Origin: Clostridia bacterium
Lineage (GTDB): Bacteria > Bacillota > Clostridia > Oscillospirales > Acutalibacteraceae
NCBI GenBank assembly: GCA_017517865.1
Contig: JAFWYB010000016.1
Span: forward strand, 1 to 48,012
DNA: 48,012 nucleotides
Reading direction: 5' to 3'
Part shown: positions 33,113 through 40,296 of the stretch, one piece after another
Position numbering within the stretch: the first letter of the stretch is position 1
Layout: the number at the start of each line of letters is the position of its first letter
Made by a program: the position numbers and the translations under genes
Notes under the pieces: model-generated
Database searches by the model: none
What the model was told of the DNA's origin: nothing
What the model saw: the letters and a program-made list of their open reading frames with translations, nothing else

Positions 33113-33415
33113 ATGTCCAACCAAGATATACCTGATATTGTAAAACTGATCCACGATCTCAACCGTACGGACCCGGATGAAATGTATTTTAAAGTGTTCG
33201 CTGATAGAGTCAGATATTTTAAAGAGACACTGGAAGGTCAGGCAGAGATATTTAAAATGTTTGACGATGCTCGCAAAGAAGCTTCCGATGTAAGGGCGAC
33301 AAAGATTGCAAAGAGTTTACTGAATACTACCTTTTCTGTTGAACAAATAGCAAAATATTGCGGTCTTTCAGTTGAAGAAGTTCAAAGAATCATAGAGGAT
33401 CAACAAGATGAGTAA
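33113..33415 (+). CDS. helical protein resembling the tail of Rpn/PDDEXK transposase-like proteins
   Basis: A 100-residue protein. The last 50 residues (A-R-K-E-A-S-D-V-R-A, then S-V-E-Q-I-A-K-Y-C-G-L-S-V-E-E-V) are the helical tail found at the C-terminus of Rpn-type PD-(D/E)XK nuclease-like proteins. No nuclease core is present in this window, so it may be a remnant or a stand-alone regulator. GAGAGG supplies the ribosome binding site. Its last codons overlap the start of the next small gene. Confidence 0.6.
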   Translation: MSNQDIPDIVKLIHDLNRTDPDEMYFKVFADRVRYFKETLEGQAEIFKMFDDARKEASDVRATKIAKSLLNTTFSVEQIAKYCGLSVEEVQRIIEDQQDE

Positions 33416-33572
33416 AATAATGGATGAAATTCGTGAAGAAGCATCTGATTTAAGAGCCAAGGAAATCGCTGCGAGATTGTTTGAGACAAATCTTTCCGAA
33501 GAAGAAATAGCAATGCACACCTGTCTTTCAATTGAAGATGTTCAAAGAATTAAAGAAGAAAGAAAAGAATAA
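33408..33572 (+). CDS. 54-residue helical protein, partial duplicate of the preceding gene
   Basis: The ATG at 33408 overlaps the last codons of the previous gene by eight bases. The protein repeats the same pattern (E-E-A-S-D-L-R-A-K-E-I-A, then L-S-E-E-E-I-A and L-S-I-E-D-V-Q-R-I), so it looks like a tandem duplication of the C-terminal tail. It is followed by a terminator eight bases after the stop, which supports its being expressed. Confidence 0.6.
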   Translation: MSKIMDEIREEASDLRAKEIAARLFETNLSEEEIAMHTCLSIEDVQRIKEERKE

Positions 33573-33579
33573 AGCAAAG

Positions 33580-33604
33580 CAGCTCGATTCGGCGAGCTGT
33601 TTTT
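33580..33604 (+). terminator. terminator of the right-end gene cluster of island 1
   Basis: A 7-bp GC-rich stem (33580-33586 with 33593-33599) followed by TTTTT. Confidence 0.8.
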
Positions 33605-33783
33605 CGCTCATTAACATATACCGATACAAAATATCGCATTGCATATGAGTGGTTAATAAAGTCGATACCGGATATAGACATTTATTTTTTTCGTAGTATA
33701 ATATAGAAGTAGTTGTCAAATGGTTTAACAGCACAGGTTTTTATTCTTTCATAAAAGTCAAGGCTTTAATCGGATAATAGCCG

Positions 33784-33801
33784 TGACAACAAAATGACAA
33801 C
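33784..33801 (+). repeat. candidate integrase arm-type sites, right end of island 1
   Basis: Two TGACAAC motifs 11 bp apart, matching 10897-10914 at 17 of 18 positions, about 100 bp before the att repeat. Confidence 0.5.
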
Positions 33802-33902
33802 AAAAAATCGGATAGCCAATATTCTAATGATAATCTGAAAAATACAAATAGTATGAGATAAACCGCTATAACAAAAACGTTTAAGATTAAATTGATACGT
33901 AA

Positions 33903-33914
33903 GAGTGGGAATAA
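33903..33914 (+). repeat. att repeat GAGTGGGAATAA (attR of island 1, attL of island 2)
   Basis: Exact 12-base copy of the end of guaA in the same orientation, outside any gene. Confidence 0.75.
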
Positions 33915-33974
33915 GAAACGAAAAGTCCATAAAGCCTTATATATCAAGGGTTTTGAGACTTTCAGAAAGCCTCG

Positions 33975-33991
33975 TGATACAAAAATGATAC
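33975..33991 (+). repeat. candidate integrase arm-type sites, left end of island 2
   Basis: Two TGATAC motifs 11 bp apart, a diverged version of the pair at 10897-10914 and at the same distance from the att repeat. About 20 bases upstream of each also match (GACTTT then CA). Confidence 0.45.
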
Positions 33992-34030
33992 TGTATACGG
34001 CTTTCCCACATTAATTTCATACAAGAGAAA

Positions 34031-34076
34031 ACCTCTCTCGTTTGAACACTTAGTTCATTCGAGAGAGGTATTTTTT
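34031..34076 (+). terminator. terminator-like hairpin near the island 2 left end
   Basis: A 17-bp stem with two mismatches (34031-34047 with 34053-34069) and a run of six T. Confidence 0.75.
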
Positions 34077-34162
34077 ATGCCCATTTTTTGAAATCGTGAT
34101 ACTGCAACAGTAACCTATATTTTTTGAAAAATTTTATTTAAAAACGCAACTGATAATCCAAA

Positions 34163-34553
34163 AATGTCCCAATAAAGAGTAGAGGATATTTGAAAAATTA
34201 TTTTTGCAAAAAGCTGAATTTATGTCGCAATAGAGAAGTGTAGGAGAAAATTTTCAAAAAAAGTGGGATGATACGCAAAAAATGTCGCAATAAAGAAGTA
34301 GAGGTGGTTATCAAGTTGATCGTAGATAATTTGTGAATTTACGAGAATTTTGGTTACCAAAACTACAAAATTCGTGCGGTATATAAATGGGAACTGATTT
34401 TGACATATTTTTAAAAATTTGGCGAGCAAAACCTGAATTTTGTTGCGGTATAGAAGTAAGGGGTATTTACAATGTAATTGTAAATAAACCGTAAATTTAT
34501 GGAATCTTTTTTTTGCAAGTATGCAAAAAAATGTCCCAATAAAGAAATAGAGG
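34163..34553 (+). repeat. array of six degenerate 23-base repeats before the second excisionase
   Basis: Copies begin near 34163, 34221, 34281, 34369, 34439 and 34530. The best four share ATGTCSCAATA followed by an A/G-rich half ending TAGAGG or TAGG; the fourth and fifth are diverged (GTGCGGTATA, GTTGCGGTATAG). Spacings are 58, 60, about 90, 68 and 91 bp, and most copies follow a GCAAAA stretch. A 14-base piece of the fourth copy (34368-34381) recurs exactly at 36455-36468 before the primase gene. Iterons, regulator sites or a structured leader are possible. Confidence 0.6.
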
Positions 34554-34616
34554 GTTATGTGTTCGATGTCGGTCATCCGACTTGTAATAAATACTAACCG
34601 AAAGGAGGAAAACCAA

Positions 34617-34799
34617 ATGGCAGTATTAATGACAGCAAAGGAAATCAGCGAAGAGCTCGGTATTTCCAAAACACTTGCTTATCAGATTATGGAAAAGCTC
34701 AACAAAGAGCTTGAAGCAAAAGGCTTCTTCGTAATCAAAGGCAAAGTCAGTCGCCGTTATCTTTCTGAACAGATTTACGGTATGCCTGAAAAAGACTAA
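34617..34799 (+). CDS. xis: excisionase / helix-turn-helix protein of island 2
   Basis: A 60-residue protein starting at ATG 34617, behind AAAGGAGG; the longer open frame upstream is ignored. T-A-K-E-I-S-E-E-L-G-I-S-K-T-L-A-Y-Q-I-M (about 6-25) is the same excisionase-type helix pair as in the gene at 12449, followed by the same G-x-V-S/N-R/K-x-Y wing. It is followed 20 bases later by the integrase, and should act as recombination directionality factor. Confidence 0.82.
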   Translation: MAVLMTAKEISEELGISKTLAYQIMEKLNKELEAKGFFVIKGKVSRRYLSEQIYGMPEKD

Positions 34800-34819
34800 G
34801 TAAAAAAAGGAGAATGCAA

Positions 34820-35890
34820 ATGGCAGTCTACAAAGACAAACAAAGAGGAACGTGGTATGTTTCGGTCTATTACACAAACTGGAAGGGTGAAAGTGATCGC
34901 AAGTTGAAGCGCGGCTTTAAAACCCGTAAGGATGCGGTTGCTTGGGAAAATACTTTTCTCAACAAAAATGCCGGTGATCTGAATATGACATTTGCGGAGT
35001 TTTATGACATCTACAAAAGTGACCTTGAAGAGCGTTTGAAAGAAAACACTTGGGTTATGAAAGAAAGCGTAATTGAGCTTAAGATTTTGCCGTATTTCAA
35101 GAAAAAGAAAATGTGTGAAATTAAGGTGTCAGATGTTATTGCTTGGCAAAAGGAAATGATGGCATACAGGGATGCAAACGGTCAGCCATATGCTACGGGG
35201 TACCTCAAAACAATTCACAATCAGCTCAGTGCAATCTTCAATCACGCAGTAAGGTTTTACGAGCTTCCGTCAAACCCTGCAGCAAAGGTCGGTAACATGG
35301 GCAGAGAAAACACAAAGGAAATGCTCTTCTGGACAAAGGAAGAATACACAAAGTTCTCCGATGCGATGATGGACAAGCCTTTATCCTACTACGCATTTGA
35401 AATGCTTTATTGGTGCGGCATCCGTCTTGGTGAGTTGTTGGCTCTTACCTACGGTGATTTTGATTTCGTGAAGCAGACAGTACGAATAAATAAATCCTAT
35501 CAGTGTATCAAGGGCAAGGATGTTGTTACTACTCCGAAAACAAAAAAGAGCAACCGTATAATTGCGATGCCTGACTTTCTTTGTGATGAAATGCAAAGGT
35601 ACTTCAAAGGTCTTTACAAGCCGAAGAAGAATGACAGAGTGTTTCTTATAACCAAAGCATATCTCCATAGTGAGATGCGAAGAGGCTGCAAAGAAACAGG
35701 AGTTAAGAAAATCCGTATACACGATTTGAGACATTCACATGTTTCACTTCTCATTGATATGGGTTTCACACCGCTTGCTATTGCGGACAGAGTCGGTCAC
35801 GAGAGCATTGACATCACTTACAGATATGCTCACCTCTTCCCATCAAAGCAGACGGAGATTGCAGAAAAACTTAATATGGAGCGTGCTTAA
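34820..35890 (+). CDS. int: tyrosine recombinase (integrase) of island 2
   Basis: A 356-residue integrase. ATG 34820 is preferred to ATG 34814 because AAAGGAG ends at 34812. Domains are as in the first integrase: AP2-like arm-binding (about 1-55, K-R-G-F-K-T-R-K-D-A-V-A-W-E), SAM-like core (about 60-155), and a catalytic domain with R-L-G-E-L-L-A-L, H-D-L-R-H-S-H, G-H-E-S and Y-R-Y-A-H containing the nucleophile Tyr. All active residues are kept. Homology with the integrase at 12653 extends over the full length, consistent with both using the guaA site. Confidence 0.93.
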   Translation: MAVYKDKQRGTWYVSVYYTNWKGESDRKLKRGFKTRKDAVAWENTFLNKNAGDLNMTFAEFYDIYKSDLEERLKENTWVMKESVIELKILPYFKKKKMCEIKVSDVIAWQKEMMAYRDANGQPYATGYLKTIHNQLSAIFNHAVRFYELPSNPAAKVGNMGRENTKEMLFWTKEEYTKFSDAMMDKPLSYYAFEMLYWCGIRLGELLALTYGDFDFVKQTVRINKSYQCIKGKDVVTTPKTKKSNRIIAMPDFLCDEMQRYFKGLYKPKKNDRVFLITKAYLHSEMRRGCKETGVKKIRIHDLRHSHVSLLIDMGFTPLAIADRVGHESIDITYRYAHLFPSKQTEIAEKLNMERA

Positions 35891-35891
35891 A

Positions 35892-36215
35892 ATGTCAGCA
35901 AAAAATTTAGATCGGCATAACCGTTTCCGCAGTATAACGGTTGGCTTCAGAGTCTCACCCGAAGAAAACGAACAGATAAACAAGGTCGTTGCAATATCGG
36001 GACTGAGCAAACAGGAATACTGCTACCGTCGTTGTATGCAGCAGGACATAATTGTTCACAGCGGTAATCCGAGAGTGTTCAAAGCACTTCGTAACAATCT
36101 TGCAGAAGTTCTCGAACAGCTCAAAAATAAAAAAGAGGTGACCGATGAGATGCTTGAAATAATCAGGCTCATCACCGAAACACTTCAGGAACTGAAAGGA
36201 GATTTTAATGAATGA
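35892..36215 (+). CDS. ribbon-helix-helix mobilization accessory protein of island 2
   Basis: A 107-residue homologue of the protein at 13723: F-R-V-S-P-E-E-N-E-Q-I-N-K (about 19-31), then S-G-L-S-K-Q-E-Y, then a helical half with a Lys/Glu-rich stretch. ATG 35892 is one base after the integrase stop, with GGAG inside the integrase end. Expected to bind near oriT and assist the relaxase. Confidence 0.78.
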   Translation: MSAKNLDRHNRFRSITVGFRVSPEENEQINKVVAISGLSKQEYCYRRCMQQDIIVHSGNPRVFKALRNNLAEVLEQLKNKKEVTDEMLEIIRLITETLQELKGDFNE

Positions 36216-36306
36216 TGTGAAAAAAGAAAAGACCGTCCTAAGCACATCTGCGGCAACAGATGACGGACAGTCAAAGCAAAACCTTGATAACAGTATAACC
36301 GAATAA
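36208..36306 (+). CDS. 32-residue hydrophilic protein
   Basis: A short frame with GAAAGGAG six bases before ATG 36208, overlapping the end of the RHH gene by eight bases. The product is Lys/Asp/Ser/Thr-rich with no predicted structure. Good spacing and tight packing favour a real gene; function unknown. Confidence 0.45.
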   Translation: MNDVKKEKTVLSTSAATDDGQSKQNLDNSITE

Positions 36307-36396
36307 AATGAATTTTTCAAGGATTATTATGAAGTTTTATCAGCAAAGTAAAAATTAAATCTCGTTTGCATATAGTGTGAGTTTATTTATTTCCCT

Positions 36397-36428
36397 GCGT
36401 ACATACGTACACTTGTACGCACGTACGC
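36397..36428. repeat. GTAC-rich inverted repeat upstream of the primase
   Basis: Two 14-base arms (36397-36410 with 36415-36428) built from GCGTAC/CGTAC units, with two mismatches and a 4-base loop. With the GTGCGGTA repeat at 36455-36468 it forms a likely control or origin region for the replication gene. Confidence 0.5.
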
Positions 36429-36510
36429 AGAGGAACACCTTAAATCTCATATATAAATTCGTGCGGTACTACATACACTGGCCGTTCTTTCGGCAAGGAG
36501 GTTAAATAAA

Positions 36511-36561
36511 ATGAAAGGAGCAAAAACAAAGGATGCCGAAGAAAGGAGGAAAAAGAAATGA
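36511..36561 (+). CDS. 16-residue leader peptide coupled to the primase
   Basis: A very basic peptide (nine Lys/Arg of 16) with a strong AAGGAGG before ATG 36511. Its stop overlaps the primase ATG as ATGA, and the primase ribosome binding site lies inside it. This is typical of a leader frame for translational coupling. Confidence 0.5.
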   Translation: MKGAKTKDAEERRKKK

Positions 36562-37913
36562 GAAAAGGTTCAGATGATAAATTTTCAAATGACGAGTTTG
36601 GTGTTGAGGGACCTTCATGGGCAGACGGGAAAATAATCAACGAGGCAATATTTTGTGAAGAGTTTCTGAGTAAGCATAAAATTCTCTTCTCGGGTGGTTC
36701 GTTCTTTACTACTGAAGGCAGAGTTGTTGACGAAATACCTCTTAAAAGAATGGTGTTCGATGACCTCAAAATTTGTGCAGTAGCTAATGTACCGCAGAAG
36801 ATTTCTAATATTGTTGAACTTCTGAAAATAGAAGCACTTGATGAAACCTTTGCACCTGAAACAGACAGAATACACCTGCAGAACGGAACACTGTATATTG
36901 ACGGTACTTTTGATGAAAGCAAGTCGGAGATTGTAAGAAGCAGACTTCCCATAAGCTACAATCCAAATGCTCCTGTACCAAAGCTATGGCTGTCTTTTCT
37001 CAGTGAGCTTCTGTATCCCGAGGATATACCCACGCTTCAGGAGTTCATAGGCTATTGCCTGATACCGAGTAATAAAGGTCAGCGAATGATGGTTATCAAA
37101 GGTAACGGCGGTGAAGGTAAATCGCAGATAGGTGCTGTTATGACAACGCTTTTCGGTAGCAATATGAAAGACGGAAGTATAGGCAAAATCTCTGAGAACA
37201 GATTTGCAAGAGCAGACCTTGAGCATATTCTGCTGTGTATTGATGATGACCTTCGCATGGAGGGACTCAAGCATACAAACTATGTCAAATCCATTGTAAC
37301 CGCACAAGGAAAGATGGACCTCGAAAAGAAGAATAAGCAAAGCTATCAGGGATATATGTATGCAAGACTTCTTGCTTTCAGCAACGGTGACCTGCAGGCT
37401 ATGTTTGATAAAAGTGACGGCTTTTTCAGACGACAGCTTGTACTGACTACAAAGGATAAAAATGCAGAGAGAATAGATGACCCTCATATAGCAGATAAAA
37501 TGCGTGAGGAAATTGAGGGTATATTTCTGTGGGCATTTGAAGGCTTACAGAGATTACTCTCAAATAACTTTCAGTTTACCGAGAGTGAGCGTGCAATAAG
37601 TAACCGTGAGACAGTTAAGCGTAATAATGTCAATGCAGTTGAATTTATGGAGTCAGACGGCTACTTTGTATTCGCAGAAGACAAGTCCGTAACCTCAAAG
37701 GAATTGTATGCGATTTACAAGCTGTGGTGCGAAGAAAATGCTCTGTCGCCTATGAGTTCAAGAAGCCTGAGCGATTTCCTGATTGCCAATGAAAACAGAT
37801 ACGGCATTAAAAGCAGTAACAATGTTTACAACAGAGAGCATCGCAGAGTAAGAGGCTTCATTGGCATAGAGGCGACGGCATCACCATTTATGAATAATCT
37901 GTATGGTTCATAA
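36558..37913 (+). CDS. P4-type phage/plasmid primase-helicase
   Basis: A 451-residue replication protein. The N-terminal third is a D5_N-like region. The ATPase core has Walker A G-N-G-G-E-G-K-S-Q (about 179-187), an acidic Walker B strand L-L-C-I-D-D-D-L (about 225-232) and an SF3-type sensor region L-L-A-F-S-N-G-D (about 271). The C-terminal winged-helix-like region has residues typical of plasmid/phage P4 alpha-type proteins. The zinc-binding and TOPRIM primase modules of larger relatives are not obvious, so it may be mainly the helicase. It suggests that island 2 can replicate as a circle after excision. GAAAGGAGG supports the start. Confidence 0.85.
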   Translation: MRKGSDDKFSNDEFGVEGPSWADGKIINEAIFCEEFLSKHKILFSGGSFFTTEGRVVDEIPLKRMVFDDLKICAVANVPQKISNIVELLKIEALDETFAPETDRIHLQNGTLYIDGTFDESKSEIVRSRLPISYNPNAPVPKLWLSFLSELLYPEDIPTLQEFIGYCLIPSNKGQRMMVIKGNGGEGKSQIGAVMTTLFGSNMKDGSIGKISENRFARADLEHILLCIDDDLRMEGLKHTNYVKSIVTAQGKMDLEKKNKQSYQGYMYARLLAFSNGDLQAMFDKSDGFFRRQLVLTTKDKNAERIDDPHIADKMREEIEGIFLWAFEGLQRLLSNNFQFTESERAISNRETVKRNNVNAVEFMESDGYFVFAEDKSVTSKELYAIYKLWCEENALSPMSSRSLSDFLIANENRYGIKSSNNVYNREHRRVRGFIGIEATASPFMNNLYGS

Positions 37914-37936
37914 ATGGTGAGTGTGAAGTTTTACGG

Positions 37937-37985
37937 GCATAACAACCGAAGTGCTGCCGGTGGCAGATGAAACGAGGTTGTTATG
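37937..37985. other. inverted repeat, candidate oriT of island 2
   Basis: A 10-bp pair CATAACAACC/GGTTGTTATG (37938-37947 with 37976-37985) encloses a 5-bp hairpin CTGCC/GGCAG (37954-37958 with 37962-37966). It lies upstream of the relaxase and overlaps the start of the 82-residue gene. Confidence 0.5.
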
Positions 37986-38231
37986 GCGCAGCGGTCAAAA
38001 TTCATAGGCGCTACAAGCCGTAATGAATTTTGGGCACCGCAAGAGGGCGTCTATATGGGTGGCAATTCGCAAATTGCAGGGCAAAGCCCTATAACCCCCT
38101 CGGAGAGCGCAACAGCATCTTTTGATAGCCTTATAGATGTCAAAAGTGCTTTTGCGTTACTCTTGACAAGAGTAACAGAACTTTTTATAAGGTTTGTAGA
38201 TTATAAAAGTAAAGGAAAGGTGATTCTATAA
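37983..38231 (+). CDS. 82-residue protein of unknown function
   Basis: A small protein with a Gln/Gly/Ser-rich first half and a helical second half (F-D-S-L-I-D-V-K-S-A-F-A-L-L-L-T-R). It is not recognised. Its start lies in the inverted repeat proposed as oriT, with only a weak ribosome binding site, and its stop overlaps the proposed ATA start of the relaxase (ATAA), so translation of the two may be coupled. The place before the relaxase fits an oriT-binding accessory protein, as inference only. Confidence 0.5.
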   Translation: MAQRSKFIGATSRNEFWAPQEGVYMGGNSQIAGQSPITPSESATASFDSLIDVKSAFALLLTRVTELFIRFVDYKSKGKVIL

Positions 38232-39409
38232 GACGAACAATCAGTATATGCGTAGGTAAAGGTTCGGTGAAACACAACAGCAGAGAGTTCAATGCAAAGA
38301 ATACTGACCCCGAAAGAACTCATATGAATACCGAATACTGCAATGAAAAAATTAAAAATGTATACCATCAACTGTTTGATGAAGCACTTCAAAGATATAA
38401 CGATAAACAAAAACGAGCCGACAGAAAAATAGAAAACTACTATGAAAAAATCCGTTCAGGTAAGCAAGAAAAACCGTTTCATGAGATTATTATCCAAGTT
38501 GGTAACTGTGATAATATGAATTCAAAATCTTCTGACGGCGAGCTTGCAGAGATAATACTCGATGAGTATTATCAGGGTTTTCAGAAACGTAATCCCAGCT
38601 TAAAAGTCTTTTCGGCGCATTTGCATATGGACGAAGCAACACCTCATCTGCATATCGACTTCGTACCATTCACAACGAAAAGTAAACGAGGACTCGATAC
38701 AAGAGTTTCACTAAAACAGGCTTTGGCTAATCAAGGTTTCACCGGCAACTCAAAACATGAAACTGAATGGAGTCTTTGGGTAGAGTCTGAAAAGGAAGCA
38801 CTTTCAAAAGTTATGGAACGGTACGGTGTTGAATGGGAGCAGAAAGGCACTCACGAAAAGCACTTATCTGTTTATGATTACGAAAAGAAAATGCGTTCTC
38901 AGGAGGTTGAAAAGCTCACGGCAGAATCTGAAAAGCTGAATTTAAAGGTTGAAGAACTAACCGAAAAGGCAGAAGCTCTGATGCAGTTTAATTCAGATAT
39001 AAGTGAGATAACAGAAGACTTTTATGAAACTGATGAGTTCAAATTACCTGAACCTCCGCCTCTGATGACAGCAAAAGTTTATAAGTCAAAATTTGTTGAA
39101 CCTCTTTTCAGGAAGCTTCTTGACCTTGCAAAAACTGCAGTACGAAAGTGCTTTGAGCTGCAGAATCAGTTTAACAGTATAAAGTTATGGGGTAAGGCTG
39201 ATAAAGTCAATGCAGGGCAAATTTTGTCTGAAAATCGCACCTTAACTGAACAGAATGAGAAGCTCAACAGAGATGTTCAGAACTACAAGCTGCTTCGTAA
39301 AATCTTCGGTGATGAACAGATTGATTCTCTTGTAGCAAAAGCAAAAGAAACCGAAAGAGCAAACCGTCAGTCACGTTACAGAAAACAAACACCACGAAAA
39401 GAAAGGTAG
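38228..39409 (+). CDS. mob: Mob_Pre family relaxase of island 2, probable ATA start
   Basis: A relaxase of about 393 residues from ATA 38228, or 380 from GTG 38267. The segment before the GTG reads I-S-I-C-V-G-K-G-S-V-K-H-N-S-R, the normal N-terminus of such relaxases, but no ATG, GTG or TTG lies between the in-frame stop at 38210-38212 and that GTG. The ATA overlaps the upstream stop. The metal motif H-L-H-M-D-E-A-T-P-H-L-H (about 137-148 from ATA) is intact. A long coiled coil follows (about 225-260, 325-360), ending in a basic tail. It should nick oriT and lead strand transfer with helper conjugation machinery. Confidence 0.85.
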   Translation: MRRTISICVGKGSVKHNSREFNAKNTDPERTHMNTEYCNEKIKNVYHQLFDEALQRYNDKQKRADRKIENYYEKIRSGKQEKPFHEIIIQVGNCDNMNSKSSDGELAEIILDEYYQGFQKRNPSLKVFSAHLHMDEATPHLHIDFVPFTTKSKRGLDTRVSLKQALANQGFTGNSKHETEWSLWVESEKEALSKVMERYGVEWEQKGTHEKHLSVYDYEKKMRSQEVEKLTAESEKLNLKVEELTEKAEALMQFNSDISEITEDFYETDEFKLPEPPPLMTAKVYKSKFVEPLFRKLLDLAKTAVRKCFELQNQFNSIKLWGKADKVNAGQILSENRTLTEQNEKLNRDVQNYKLLRKIFGDEQIDSLVAKAKETERANRQSRYRKQTPRKER

Positions 39410-39415
39410 GTCGAT

Positions 39416-39682
39416 ATGAAAAGCTTTATTGAAGAATTTTATTACGGCAATATAGAGCCGCAGGAACTTAGTTCTGAGCTCGGCTCTTCCCTTAAAAAGA
39501 AGCTGAACTCACTCGTAAAAAACGAAGATGAGTTCAGAGAAAAGCTAACCGAGGAAGAAAAGAAACTGCTTCAGCAATACACAAATTTATACAACGAATT
39601 TCTCAGTATGAGTGTTGCCGACAGTTTTATTTCCGGTTTTCGGCTCGGTGCAAAATTCACACAAGATGTATTTGTAAAATAA
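39416..39682 (+). CDS. DUF6809-like small protein
   Basis: An 88-residue paralogue of the protein at 32817: F-I-E-E-F-Y-Y-G-N-I-E-P-Q at residues 4-16, a Glu/Lys-rich helical centre, and a conserved ending S-G-F-R-L-G-A-K-F-T-Q-D. It starts seven bases after the relaxase, behind AGGT. Occurrence in both islands indicates a core accessory gene of this element family. Function unknown. Confidence 0.78.
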   Translation: MKSFIEEFYYGNIEPQELSSELGSSLKKKLNSLVKNEDEFREKLTEEEKKLLQQYTNLYNEFLSMSVADSFISGFRLGAKFTQDVFVK

Positions 39683-39699
39683 GAAAGGATGATATTAAT

Positions 39700-40077
39700 A
39701 TGAATAATAAATCTTCATTTGAGAAAAACGGTGGCACTTACAGAATGGTTAACGGTTATAGAATCCCCAATTTGGATTTACCGGAAGAAGCTAAGAAACC
39801 TCTCAGCAGATGGGGACAAGCACATTTGGATTATCTTTCTCATAATAAACAGGTGTTGCTTACAACAATGCTTGCCAAGGGTTCTTTATGGAAGTATCTT
39901 CAGGAAATAGACAAACAGGCCCAGGAGATGTTTGAAGCACTTGTTGAAGATATGTGCATAGATAATGATATAACTGAAGATCTGAAAGAAAACGACCAGA
40001 TGAAATGGGTGCAGGAAATGAATCGCATCTATTCTTTTGCAGCAGAGCTTGTGCTCGAAGATTTAATTTATAGCTAA
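39700..40077 (+). CDS. tnpV: TnpV family transposon-encoded protein
   Basis: A 125-residue protein matching the TnpV family of Firmicutes mobile elements: R-I-P-N-L-D-L-P-E-E near residue 21, R-W-G-Q-A-H-L-D-Y-L about 39, W-K-Y-L-Q-E-I-D-K-Q-A about 63, N-D-Q-M-K-W-V-Q-E-M-N about 97. Its molecular role is unknown, but it marks integrative elements of the Tn4451/Tn916-like world. GAAAGG lies upstream and a strong terminator follows, closing the mobilization operon. Confidence 0.85.
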   Translation: MNNKSSFEKNGGTYRMVNGYRIPNLDLPEEAKKPLSRWGQAHLDYLSHNKQVLLTTMLAKGSLWKYLQEIDKQAQEMFEALVEDMCIDNDITEDLKENDQMKWVQEMNRIYSFAAELVLEDLIYS

Positions 40078-40084
40078 CTAAAAT

Positions 40085-40118
40085 GAGGGGCAGTGATTTT
40101 ACTGCCCCTCGAACTTTT
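40085..40118 (+). terminator. terminator of the mobilization operon of island 2
   Basis: A perfect 10-bp GC-rich stem (40085-40094 with 40101-40110) and a T5 run. Confidence 0.88.
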
Positions 40119-40233
40119 TCTGTTACTTTTTCGGCTTTTTGACACTATATTATAAAAGGTGGCAATATACAAAGTGCACAATATTTTACTACTAATATTT
40201 TAATATAAAATGTAGTTTTAACTCGATTTTTTG

Positions 40234-40262
40234 TTGCAATATCAAAATCAGATTGTTATAAT
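40234..40262 (+). promoter_or_regulatory. promoter of the restriction locus
   Basis: TTGCAA (40234-40239) and TATAAT (40257-40262), 17-bp spacer, 35 bases before the XRE start codon. Confidence 0.75.
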
Positions 40263-40296
40263 AATAAGTGGATTATTATATTTAAGAGGTGTGCTT

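Larger units (their letters stand above)
10828..33914 (+). mobile_element. mobilizable genomic island 1 inserted at the 3' end of guaA
   Basis: The borders are the 12-bp direct repeats at 10828-10839 and 33903-33914. Inside the left end are a repressor, excisionase, tyrosine integrase, RHH protein and Mob_Pre relaxase. Inside the right end are small accessory genes of the kinds seen next to the second relaxase. Paired TGACAAC-type motifs lie about 57 bp inside the left border and about 100 bp inside the right border, as expected for integrase arm sites. It has no conjugation pilus genes, so it would need a helper. The cargo is the cohesin/dockerin surface operon with its regulators. Confidence 0.7.
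33605..34162. other. junction between islands 1 and 2, no genes
   Basis: No credible coding sequence. It holds the right arm-like sites of island 1 (33784-33801), the att repeat (33903-33914), the left arm-like sites of island 2 (33975-33991) and a terminator-like hairpin (34031-34076). Short leftward open frames here have no ribosome binding site. Confidence 0.6.

Noticed and set aside
33741-33947. 68-codon leftward frame across the att repeat
   Set aside because: No ribosome binding site, and it covers the att and arm-like sites; the hydrophobic product is an expected artefact of AT-rich sequence.
34163-34553. The repeat array as a CRISPR array
   Set aside because: Units are degenerate, spacing varies between about 58 and 92 bp, spacer-like segments share sequence, and no cas genes are present.
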